Assembly (NCBI GenBank): GCA_030639445.1 | Contig: DAOWCR010000046.1 | Location: 1 to 8,361 of the forward strand | Direction of reading: 5' to 3' | Origin: Dehalococcoidales bacterium | GTDB taxonomy: Bacteria > Chloroflexota > Dehalococcoidia > Dehalococcoidales > RBG-16-60-22 | Length of the DNA: 8,361 nucleotides | Shown: positions 1 to 6,585 of the stretch, in pieces | Layout of the letters: each line of letters begins with the position of its first letter | Position numbering within the stretch: position 1 is the stretch's first letter | Notes under the pieces: model-generated | What the model was told of the DNA's origin: nothing | Seen by the model: the letters and a program-made list of their open reading frames with translations, nothing else | Database searches by the model: none | Program-made: the position numbers and the translations under genes

Positions 1-618
1 GAAATCGAGAAGATAAGGCAAGCAGCCCTGGGAGAGCTGGAAGAGGTAGCGCCTCTTCAGCTTGCCCTGTTGCGGACTATCCGCGCCGAACTAAAAGAGG
101 ATGACATTCTCGTACCCGGCGTCACCAATATCGCCTACTGGGGCCACCTGACCTACCCGGTGCTGCTGCCCCGGACTTACCTTAGTTCTTCTTACTTCGC
201 CACCCTGGGTTACGCCTTTCCCACCGCCCTGGGTGCCAAAACAGGCAATCCTCAAAGAAAAGTGGTGGCCATCTGCGGTGACGGCGGCTTCATGTTCGCT
301 CCCCAGGAGCTGGCTACCGCGGTGCAGGAAGGATTGAACGTGGTGGCCATAGTCTTCGTGGACCAAGCTTTTGGCGCCTCTTTCTACGACCAGGAGCATC
401 GTTTCGGGAGCAGGGTTATCGGCACCCGGTTACACAACCCGGATTTCGCACGCCTGGCGGAAGCGATGGGGGCACGGGGGATAAAGCTGGCCCGTCCCGA
501 AGAGTTGAAAGAGGGGTTGCGAGCGGCGCTGGGCGAGGACCGGCCTACCGTAATCGAAGTTCCCGTACCCACTATGATTTCACCCTGGCAAGTGTCACTT
601 CCGCCGCCTAACTTATAG
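1..618 (+). CDS. Thiamine-diphosphate-dependent enzyme (acetolactate synthase/IlvB-like), C-terminal part
   Basis: The frame is open from base 1, so the gene begins upstream of the window and only about 205 C-terminal residues are visible. The TTG at 70 is internal, not a start. The fragment is the ThDP-binding domain of the acetolactate synthase/pyruvate oxidase superfamily: a segment YFATLGYAFPTALGAK, then the GDG cofactor motif (codons 277-285) in CGDGGFMFAPQELATAV. About 25 residues later the usual NN pair is Val-Asp (358-363) in FVDQAFG, so the metal-ligand Asn is Asp. The family makes or breaks C-C bonds next to a carbonyl (decarboxylase or carboligase), usually as cytosolic dimers or tetramers. 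The substrate cannot be told because the N-terminal and most of the central domain are missing. The C-terminus SPWQ...PPPNL resembles other unassigned members. A weak hairpin at 623-639 followed by TTTT may end the transcript. The family call is firm and the specific reaction unknown. Confidence 0.9.
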   Translation, partial: EIEKIRQAALGELEEVAPLQLALLRTIRAELKEDDILVPGVTNIAYWGHLTYPVLLPRTYLSSSYFATLGYAFPTALGAKTGNPQRKVVAICGDGGFMFAPQELATAVQEGLNVVAIVFVDQAFGASFYDQEHRFGSRVIGTRLHNPDFARLAEAMGARGIKLARPEELKEGLRAALGEDRPTVIEVPVPTMISPWQVSLPPPNL

Positions 619-622
619 CCAC

Positions 623-642
623 ATTGACCTCGGTCCAATTTT
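623..642 (+). terminator. Possible weak terminator after the ThDP enzyme gene
   Basis: Five bases after the stop, ATTGACC and GGTCCAAT can pair as an imperfect stem (one bulged C, very small loop) followed by TTTT. The stem is short and the T-run is only four bases, so this is a weak candidate judged by eye. Confidence 0.2.
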
Positions 643-725
643 GGGCGGCAGGTTATCTCACTTTTCCGGGTAATAATTTGTCAAACGTAATCGTTACTCC
701 CATACCCGTGTTTATGGAGCAATGG

Positions 726-755
726 CTGGCAGTGACCCGGCATCTGACATATAAT
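726..755 (+). promoter_or_regulatory. Sigma70-type promoter for the nitrilase gene
   Basis: A perfect TATAAT -10 box lies at 750-755. An 18-bp spacer separates it from CTGGCA at 726-731, which matches TTGACA at four of six positions. Transcription would start near 762, giving a leader of about 32 nt that includes the AGGAGA ribosome site at 781-786. This suggests that the nitrilase is transcribed separately from the upstream ThDP gene. Confidence 0.5.
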
Positions 756-793
756 ACTATATACCCGGGGAATAACCGATAGGAGAAACTAAC

Positions 794-1882
794 ATGAGCC
801 AGGTAATCAAAGTTGGCGCCGCTCAGATATCGCCCAGGTTCTTTGATAAGCAGCAAACACTGGAAAAGACGTGCCATTATATTGAAGAGGGAGGTAAACT
901 GGGTCTCGACCTGCTCGTTTTCCCGGAAGTCTACTTCTGCGGTTACCCCTTCTGGCGTGGTAGCGTATCCGTCAGGCAGTCAACCGAGCTGGCCGCGCGA
1001 ATGATACGCTCGGCCATCCGATGGGACGGTGCCGAGGCCCGGCAAATGGCTGAAGTAGCCCGGCGGGCAAGCGTTAACTGTGTCATCGGGTGCAACGAAC
1101 TGTCCGACCGCCCCGGCAGCCTGACGATTTACAATTCCCTGATTGTCATCAGCCGTGACGGTAGAATCCTGGGTCGTCATCGCAAGCTGGTGCCGACGCA
1201 CTCGGAAAGGGTTTACTGGGGGATGGGGGACGCCAGTGACATACGTGTCTTTGACCTGGATATCGGGAAGGTAGGCGCCACTATCTGCTACGAGCACCAT
1301 ATGACGCTCCTGCGCGCCGCCCTGGCCATCAAAGGCGAGGAGATTCACTGCGCCCTGTGGCCCGGCTGGTGGACGGTGGAAAAGCACCTCGGGGCCAAAT
1401 CGGCCGGGGTGGAACCCGGTACCTGTGATATCGAGTCGGCCATGCGCCAGCATGCCATTGAAAACCAGGTGTTTGTCGTCAGCTCAAGCTGGTATCTTAA
1501 ACCGGGAGACATTCCGTCTGAACTACAAGATATCATGAAATATAACCTGGCTATCGGTGGCAGTTGCGTCATTAATCCCGCCGGGCTTACGGTGGCGGGA
1601 CCGGTATTCGAGCGTGAAACAATTGTCCATACCGAGATTGACCTCTCGGAGCGCGAGCTGGCCAAGGTATATCTGGATGGTGTCGGGCACTACTCGCGAC
1701 CGGACCTGCTTACGCTGAATATACGCGACGAAGCATGGACACCCACCGGGCCGCAAAAAATAGACCAGACTGGCTCGGATGCCTCGAAGGAACGCCGGCT
1801 TGGAGACCTCCTGAAACACTATAACATTACTTCGGAGGAACTTGAAACCATACTGAAAAGCCATCGAAAAGCTGCCGAGTAA
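794..1882 (+). CDS. Nitrilase-superfamily hydrolase (nitrilase branch)
   Basis: The product is 362 residues, the usual length of true nitrilases. The Glu-Lys-Cys catalytic set is present: E45 in FPEVYFCGYPFW, K131 in HRKLVPTHSERVYW and C165 in GATICYEHH. Enzymes of this branch hydrolyse nitriles to carboxylic acids and ammonia through a cysteine thioester, typically as cytosolic spiral oligomers. A second branch signature, ALWPGWW, follows the cysteine. The residue after Cys165 is Tyr, where most nitrilases have Trp (CWE), which may reflect a different substrate or subgroup. The start is set by AGGAGA at 781-786, seven bases before ATG 794. A TATAAT promoter lies just upstream. Downstream, in the same frame after the TAA, is a remnant of a phosphotriesterase-family gene. 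Nitrilase versus cyanide dihydratase or a related hydrolase cannot be separated from sequence alone. Confidence 0.9.
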   Translation: MSQVIKVGAAQISPRFFDKQQTLEKTCHYIEEGGKLGLDLLVFPEVYFCGYPFWRGSVSVRQSTELAARMIRSAIRWDGAEARQMAEVARRASVNCVIGCNELSDRPGSLTIYNSLIVISRDGRILGRHRKLVPTHSERVYWGMGDASDIRVFDLDIGKVGATICYEHHMTLLRAALAIKGEEIHCALWPGWWTVEKHLGAKSAGVEPGTCDIESAMRQHAIENQVFVVSSSWYLKPGDIPSELQDIMKYNLAIGGSCVINPAGLTVAGPVFERETIVHTEIDLSERELAKVYLDGVGHYSRPDLLTLNIRDEAWTPTGPQKIDQTGSDASKERRLGDLLKHYNITSEELETILKSHRKAAE

Positions 1883-2158
1883 TTTGCCGCCAGTTTAGCT
1901 GGTCGGAAGCCAATTGATATACCGGGTGACCGGGGGCGCCTCCGGCAGATTATTCAGCTTATCAACGAGGGATACCTGAACCAGATTCTTATTTCACATG
2001 ATATCTGTGCCAAGATACTGCTGGCCCGTTACGGCGGTTCCGGGTACGCTCACCTACTGCATAATATTGTCCCCATCATGCGGCAGAAAGGTATGACGGA
2101 AGAACAGATACACACTATTATGGTGGAAAATCCAAAGCGAGCCTTTACTTTCGTCTAA
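1883..2158 (+). pseudogene. 5'-truncated remnant of a phosphotriesterase-family metal hydrolase
   Basis: Frame 2 stays open from just after the nitrilase TAA to a TAA at 2156-2158, about 91 codons. It reads as the C-terminus of a phosphotriesterase-like protein (amidohydrolase superfamily TIM barrel). Visible are GDRGRLRQIIQLINEGYL, then ILISHDIC with the conserved Asp at 2000-2002 that is the last metal/catalytic ligand of the family, then YGGSGYAHLLHNIVP, and the typical end ENPKRAFTF. Family members run to roughly 320-360 residues, so about three quarters, including all N-terminal metal-binding His residues and the carbamylated Lys, is absent. There is no suitable start codon near the beginning (first ATG about 2079) and no ribosome site, so it should not make a working protein. 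Recognisable homology begins near 1925; the preceding 40 bases are of unclear origin. It is in frame with the nitrilase stop, so read-through would append it as a tail. A deletion that removed the 5' part is the simplest explanation. Confidence 0.75.
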
Positions 2159-2205
2159 TCCAGGGCAATCGCCGGCGCTTTTCCCTATGAAATGGCCATC
2201 ATAAT

Positions 2206-3372
2206 CTAAATCCCCCGTCCCCTCCCGGTTACCGGTATCACCTTCTCCACCACGCCGCTTCTCACCCCGTATATCTGCTCGTGCATATTAATCACCAGGG
2301 TAGCATTGTTGGGCACAATTTCCAGTCGCTCGCCAAAACTCAGCTTCTTCTCAGGGTCCGTATAGAAAATCAAGCTGATTTCAGCAGACAGACGCCCCAG
2401 CCACAGGTCGGGACGCCCCTGGACGGAGCCAAAGCTGGGCTTTCCCTGCCAGAAAAAGTCGGGAGCTTCCCGGTAGGTGATGAGAGAATCAGCCCCGATG
2501 GTTTTAAACCCGGCGTCAATTACAGCCCATCCGGGATGTGATGCACTCATCACGGTAGCCAGCACGGTGACGGCACAGGCGTCTCTCGTGTTGCCTCCGC
2601 CTCTCAGGTACATAATATCGCCAATGGTGCACTGCCCCGGATGAATCTCGGTTATCTCGGGGAACTTGCCTTCTTTGGCAAAACGGCAGCTGGCGCGGAA
2701 CGTGGATGAGGCGCCCACCGAAACGTGGTCTACGGTGATACCTTCCTTCCTCAGCAGCCTGGCGTTTTCGGCCATTATCGAGGCGGCTTCGAAAGCCGCC
2801 TCGTCTTTACCCTCCGGTGTCGGTTTTGCCCCCATTTCATGGCCGTAAATACCGGCAAATTCGATATCCGGCCGCCGGCAAAGATGCTTTGCCATTTCCA
2901 GCACCGGTGCGCCCGGGAGGACGCCAAAGCGGGAGTTCCGGCCCAGGTCAATCTTAACCAGTGTCGGAATTTTCTTCCCGGCTGCCCGGGCCACCTGGGC
3001 AATAAGCTCAACTTGCTCGTACATATCTACCACGACCGTGAGCTTAAGTCGTGGCTTCTCCAGGAGTTTCCTGAGTGCCTCCCCCTTATGACCGCCGTAA
3101 AAGCCGGGGTGAGCGATAACGATATCCTCGATTCCCTGTTCGGCCATAGCTTCGGCCTGCCCCACGGAGCCTACCTCCACACCGCACGCTCCCGCCTCAA
3201 TTTGCATCCCGGCGATCAGGCCGCTTTCATGCACTTTGACATGCGGCCTCAGCCTCACGCCGGCCTCGGCGGCCAGCCGGGACATTTCCCTTATATTTGC
3301 CTCCAGAGTGTCCATGTCCACCAGCACGGCCGGCGTATCCAGAGACGGATAAGGAACATTTTGTTTTACCAC
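2206..3372 (-). CDS. D-serine dehydratase-like / D-threonine aldolase-like PLP protein (fold type III)
   Basis: The product is about 388 residues from GTG 3372-3370. The start is chosen because GGAGG (plus-strand 3381-3385) sits 8 bases upstream, and because the N-terminus KQNVPYPSLDTP recurs as KQNIPYPSLDMP right after an ATG at 8207. A longer reading from 3522 overlaps the upstream SDR and adds an unnatural leader. The N-terminal alanine-racemase-like barrel carries the PLP lysine, K46, in RPHVKVHES, followed by GVEVGSVGQAEAM and DLGRNSRFGV. A C-terminal beta domain follows. Family members eliminate water from D-serine, cleave D-threonine or act on other beta-hydroxy D-amino acids. Here the C-terminal metal site, normally His-x-Cys (dehydratase) or His-x-Asp (aldolase), reads N356-A-T358, so the usual zinc or manganese ligands are missing and the reaction is uncertain. 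It lies 64 bp downstream of the SDR pseudogene on the same strand, probably as one operon. Confidence 0.85.
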   Translation of the reverse strand: MVKQNVPYPSLDTPAVLVDMDTLEANIREMSRLAAEAGVRLRPHVKVHESGLIAGMQIEAGACGVEVGSVGQAEAMAEQGIEDIVIAHPGFYGGHKGEALRKLLEKPRLKLTVVVDMYEQVELIAQVARAAGKKIPTLVKIDLGRNSRFGVLPGAPVLEMAKHLCRRPDIEFAGIYGHEMGAKPTPEGKDEAAFEAASIMAENARLLRKEGITVDHVSVGASSTFRASCRFAKEGKFPEITEIHPGQCTIGDIMYLRGGGNTRDACAVTVLATVMSASHPGWAVIDAGFKTIGADSLITYREAPDFFWQGKPSFGSVQGRPDLWLGRLSAEISLIFYTDPEKKLSFGERLEIVPNNATLVINMHEQIYGVRSGVVEKVIPVTGRGRGI

Positions 3373-3436
3373 CGAAAACACCTCCGATAGTTTGATTGAA
3401 TATAGTAAGCCGCTGACATTGCCCCGGTATAACTTC

Positions 3437-4262
3437 TCAGCCGGTCTTCTTTTTGGCCGCTTCTTCATGTGACGTGTAATAATCTTCCCAGGTCCGGGTA
3501 CCCACCGGCAAGCACATACCACCGTCCAGCCTGATGCTGTAACCCGTTATCAATCTGGCCCTATCCGAGGCCAGAAAGACGACCGCATCCGCCACGTCTT
3601 CCGGTTTGGGATAGTCCCGTAACGGTATCCCCTCTTTTATTTTCTCCAACGCCTCGCGTCCCACGGCGGCTAGGGACAGGGGCGTTTATTACCGTCCACG
3701 GGCAGACTGCGTTGACATTTATGTTAAACGGTCACAGTTCATAAGCCAGCTGCCGCGTAAAACCCAGAATGGCAGCCTTGGCCGCTACGTAGTTAGCCGA
3801 TGCGTTCTGAGTGGTCCTCTCCCCGGCTACGGAGGAGATATTGATTATTTTGCCGCTCTTTTGTTCCCTCATTACCGGTGTTACCGCCTTGGAGCAAATG
3901 AAAGTGCCGTCCGCCATAACGTTTAAAAGATGGTCCCAGTCTGACTTTTCCATATTTTCGACCAGGGCAACATGCGTCAGCCCGGCATTATTCACCAGAA
4001 CGTCAATCGTCCCCCACTCCTTGACAATTTGCCCCACCATTTTCCGGACCTCCGGTTCGCGGGTAACATCGGCGGCAATAACCATGGCTCGCCGGTCCAG
4101 AGCCCTTACTTCGGCGGCGGTCTCTTCCGCGCTGACCCGGTTCACCCGGTAGTTAATCACGACATCGACGCCCTCTCCCGCCAGACCCAGCGCAATTGCC
4201 TTCCCGATACCTCTACCCGAGCCGGTCACCAGGCCAATTTTACCCTGAAGTCCCGCTTCCAT
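3437..4262 (-). pseudogene. Short-chain dehydrogenase/reductase (FabG-like), disrupted by a nonsense codon and a frameshift
   Basis: The N-terminal 176 codons (4262 to 3735) form a classical SDR: TGSGRGIG cofactor motif (residues 13-20), NNAG (91-94), catalytic Ser in IINISSVAG (about 144) and Y158-x3-K162. Codon 177 is TGA at 3734-3732, where the family has Gly (LAYELGP), so GGA to TGA fits. The reading then continues as PFNINVNAVCP, followed by TGG (3698-3696) where PGT would be expected. An extra A in the AAA run (plus-strand T-run 3685-3687) then shifts the frame. Removing one base gives TVITPLSLAAVGREALEK and joins the last part (GIPLRDYPKPEDVADAVVFLASD...DGG plus a tail) to the stop at 3439-3437. 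The restored length is about 274 residues. Such enzymes oxidise or reduce hydroxy/keto groups with NAD(P). The start is supported by AGGAGG (plus-strand 4272-4277). The truncated product keeps the catalytic residues but loses the substrate-binding C-terminus, so it is probably inactive. Sequencing error is possible but would need several changes. Confidence 0.85.
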
Positions 4263-4285
4263 CTCTTTTTGCCTCCTTACCGGTT

Positions 4286-4314
4286 ATCATAGTTGCCGAT
4301 TAATTTTTTATCAC
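4286..4314 (-). promoter_or_regulatory. Candidate promoter for the SDR / PLP-protein unit
   Basis: On the minus strand GTGATA (plus-strand 4309-4314, four of six matches to TTGACA) is followed after 17 bp by TATGAT (4286-4291, five of six matches to TATAAT). Transcription would begin near 4279, leaving a short leader that contains the GGAGG ribosome site of the SDR. Judged by eye in an AT-rich spacer. Confidence 0.35.
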
Positions 4315-4448
4315 GTTTTAGTCGCCACGGTTTAATCTTTCCTGTGCCATATGAAAAAGCTAACCATTGAGAACCAGGCTGGCAACTCTATATGTTAAAC
4401 TACCCTAAAGACGGAAAAATTGCAATGCCCACGGGAAGGAACCGGGTA

Positions 4449-4477
4449 TTGAAATACATCGGTAAACCTGCTATTTT
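4449..4477 (+). promoter_or_regulatory. Candidate promoter for acetoacetyl-CoA synthetase
   Basis: TTGAAA at 4449-4454 (five of six), a 17-bp spacer, then TATTTT at 4472-4477 (four of six). The leader would be about 74 nt and would contain the hairpin at 4504-4523. A second possible pair, TTGAGA 4367-4372 and TATATG 4389-4394 with a 16-bp spacer, lies further upstream, and the two cannot be ranked with certainty. Confidence 0.3.
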
Positions 4478-4503
4478 GATTAGCGATAGAGGTATCCTTT
4501 GTT

Positions 4504-4523
4504 TTGCCGTGCGCCGACGGCAA
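4504..4523 (+). promoter_or_regulatory. Leader hairpin before acetoacetyl-CoA synthetase
   Basis: TTGCCGT and ACGGCAA form a perfect 7-bp stem around a 6-base loop. The structure ends 19 bases before the GGAGG ribosome site (4543-4547) of the synthetase gene. No T-run follows, so it does not look like a simple terminator. It could stabilise the leader or affect translation; its role is unknown. Confidence 0.3.
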
Positions 4524-4557
4524 TTGAGATGCCAGAACCTGCGGAGGTAGAGACACT

Positions 4558-6585
4558 ATGGCAAAATTACTCTGGCAACCTGCCGAGGCGCAAAAGAAGC
4601 GAGCCAACATGACCCGGTTCACCAACTTCGTCAATGAAAAGTACGGACTTAAAATTACTTCATATGACGGATTGTATGACTGGTCGATTGACCGGCTGCC
4701 TGATTTCTGGGCGTCCGTGTGGGAATTTGTCCAGATTAAAGCTTCCCGCCAGTATGACGAGGTGGTTGATGATTTAAGCCGGTTTCCCGGGGCGAAATGG
4801 TTTCCCGGCGCCAGGCTTAATTTCGCCGAGAACCTGCTGAGACACCGGGACGACCATCTCGCTTTTATCTTCAAAGGAGAAAACCAGAAATCGGCCAGAA
4901 TGACCTATGCGGAACTCTATAATTCGGTGGTGCGCCTGGCCACGTCACTGCGCGGGATAGGAGTGAAACCCGGGGACAGGGTGGCCGCCTACCTGCCCAA
5001 TTTAATCGAGACCGCCATCGCCATGCTCGCGGCGACGGGTATCGGCGCGGTATGGTCCTCCTGTGCCACTGACCTCGGCGCGCAAGCCGTGGTGGACCGT
5101 ATCGGTCAGATTAAACCAAAGGTTCTCTTCACCGTTGACGGCTATATTTACAAGGGGAAGACCTTTAGTTCCCTGGCTAACGCCGGCGAAATCGGCCGGG
5201 GAATTCCCTCTCTGGAGAAAGTTATCGTGGTCCACTACGCCGGTGAAAATTCCGGTATCAGCCACATTCCCAACGCGGTATACTATGACCGGTTTATCGC
5301 CGGGGCCGAACCTCCCGACTTTCAATTCGAACAGCTGCCTTTTGAGCACCCCGCATTTATCGTCTTTTCCTCGGGAACCACCGGTAAGCCAAAGTGCATG
5401 GTCCAGGGAGCCGGCGGCGTTCTCATCAATCATTTAAAAGAGCTGATACTGCACGGTGACTTAAAGCGGGAAGATACGATATTTTATATCACCACCTGCA
5501 GCTGGATAATGTGGAACTGGTTGCTCAGCTCCCTGGCCGTGGGAGCGACTATCGTGTTATACGACGGTAACCCGAATTATCCCGACGCGGGTGCCATGTG
5601 GCAACTGGTGCAGGATGAAAAGATAACCATTTTCGGCACCAGCGCCACCTATATTAATTATTTGAAAAGTCAGCAGTCTGAGCCGAAACGGCATTATGAT
5701 TTAACCTCACTTCGGGAAATATCCCAGACCGGTTCCGCCCTCTCCGCGGAAGGCTTTGAATACGTGTATGAAGCCATTAAAACCGACCTGCACTTTAATT
5801 CTATTTCCGGCGGCACGGAAATCCAGACCTGTTTCGCTAATGGGACGCCTACCCTCCCCGTGTATGCCGGCGAACTGCAGTGCTGGGCCCTGGGCGTGAA
5901 GGGGAAGTGCTATGACGAGAAAGGTAAGGCCGTCATTGACCGGATGGGAGAGCTGGTCTGTGAAGCGCCTATGCCTTCCATGCCGCTTTATTTCTGGAAC
6001 GACCCGAAAGGCGAGAAGTACAAAGAAGCTTACTTCAGTGTTTACCCGAATGTCTGGCGTCACGGGGACTATATCCGGGTTCACGGTGATACCAGAGGGA
6101 TAACCTTCTTTGGCCGCTCCGACGCCGTCTTAAAACCTTCGGGAGTCCGTATCGGTACGGCGGAGATATATTACCAGGTGGAGAAGCTGCCAGAGGTGGC
6201 CGATAGCCTGGCCATAGGACAGGAGTGGCAGGGCGACCAGCGTGTCATTCTCTTCGTGAAGCTGGCGGCCGGGCACAGCTTGACCGAGGAATTAAAGGAT
6301 AAAATTAGAAAGACCCTCCGTGAAAATGCTTCCCCGAGGCATGTCCCGGCCCGAATTATTGAAGTGCCCGATATCCCTTATACCCTCAACATGAAGAAGG
6401 TGGAAATGGCCGTCACCAACATAGTGCACGGCAAGCCGGTGCTGAATAGAGACGCACTGGGTAATCCGCAGTCACTGGACTATTACGAGAGCCTACTCCC
6501 CGAGCTGCGAAAGAATGACAGTGATGGTGCGTCTTCGCCGGCGTCTGGTTATCCGGCGTACCCGGATATTATTAAGTCCGATTAG
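4558..6585 (+). CDS. aacS: Acetoacetyl-CoA synthetase (acetoacetate-CoA ligase)
   Basis: The product is 675 residues, matching the family length of about 650-680. It belongs to the ANL adenylate-forming superfamily and would convert acetoacetate, ATP and CoA to acetoacetyl-CoA, AMP and pyrophosphate in the cytosol. The N-terminal acyl-CoA-synthetase cap contains the typical WFPGARLNFAENLL. The ATP-binding loop SSGTTGKPK is at residues 271-279, followed by TTCSWIMWNWLLSSLAVGA, a pattern of acetoacetyl-CoA rather than acetyl-CoA synthetases. HGD is at 502-504, the hinge motif GRSDAVLKPSG at 519-529 and the C-terminal catalytic Lys at K613 in TLNMKKVE. The common Gly before that Lys is Met here, a mild oddity. 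GGAGG at 4543-4547 supports ATG 4558. The last ~25 residues are a Ser/Ala/Pro-rich tail. The gene ends tail-to-tail with gcvT with overlapping stop codons, leaving no room for a terminator between them. Confidence 0.93.
   Translation: MAKLLWQPAEAQKKRANMTRFTNFVNEKYGLKITSYDGLYDWSIDRLPDFWASVWEFVQIKASRQYDEVVDDLSRFPGAKWFPGARLNFAENLLRHRDDHLAFIFKGENQKSARMTYAELYNSVVRLATSLRGIGVKPGDRVAAYLPNLIETAIAMLAATGIGAVWSSCATDLGAQAVVDRIGQIKPKVLFTVDGYIYKGKTFSSLANAGEIGRGIPSLEKVIVVHYAGENSGISHIPNAVYYDRFIAGAEPPDFQFEQLPFEHPAFIVFSSGTTGKPKCMVQGAGGVLINHLKELILHGDLKREDTIFYITTCSWIMWNWLLSSLAVGATIVLYDGNPNYPDAGAMWQLVQDEKITIFGTSATYINYLKSQQSEPKRHYDLTSLREISQTGSALSAEGFEYVYEAIKTDLHFNSISGGTEIQTCFANGTPTLPVYAGELQCWALGVKGKCYDEKGKAVIDRMGELVCEAPMPSMPLYFWNDPKGEKYKEAYFSVYPNVWRHGDYIRVHGDTRGITFFGRSDAVLKPSGVRIGTAEIYYQVEKLPEVADSLAIGQEWQGDQRVILFVKLAAGHSLTEELKDKIRKTLRENASPRHVPARIIEVPDIPYTLNMKKVEMAVTNIVHGKPVLNRDALGNPQSLDYYESLLPELRKNDSDGASSPASGYPAYPDIIKSD

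Noticed and set aside
980..1453. Minus-strand open frame of 157 codons inside the nitrilase
   Set aside because: Antisense to an intact gene with catalytic motifs; no ribosome site or motif of its own.
2159..2205. Bidirectional terminator between the phosphotriesterase remnant and the PLP protein gene
   Set aside because: Only short palindromes (CGCCGGCG, ATGGCCAT) are present, without a proper stem-loop plus T-run in either direction.
2725..3390. Plus-strand open frame of 221 codons
   Set aside because: It lies antisense to the well-supported PLP protein gene, shows no recognisable family motif, and is a frame shadow of a GC-rich gene.
3373..3522. A longer start (ATG 3522-3520) for the D-serine-dehydratase-like protein, giving 438 residues
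   Set aside because: It overlaps the end of the SDR gene, the added 50 residues look unlike the family, and GTG 3372 has a well-spaced GGAGG and matches the paralogous start at 8207.
4395..4874. Minus-strand open frame of 159 codons across the start of acetoacetyl-CoA synthetase
   Set aside because: Covers the leader and N-terminus of the real gene on the other strand; composition and motifs give no support.
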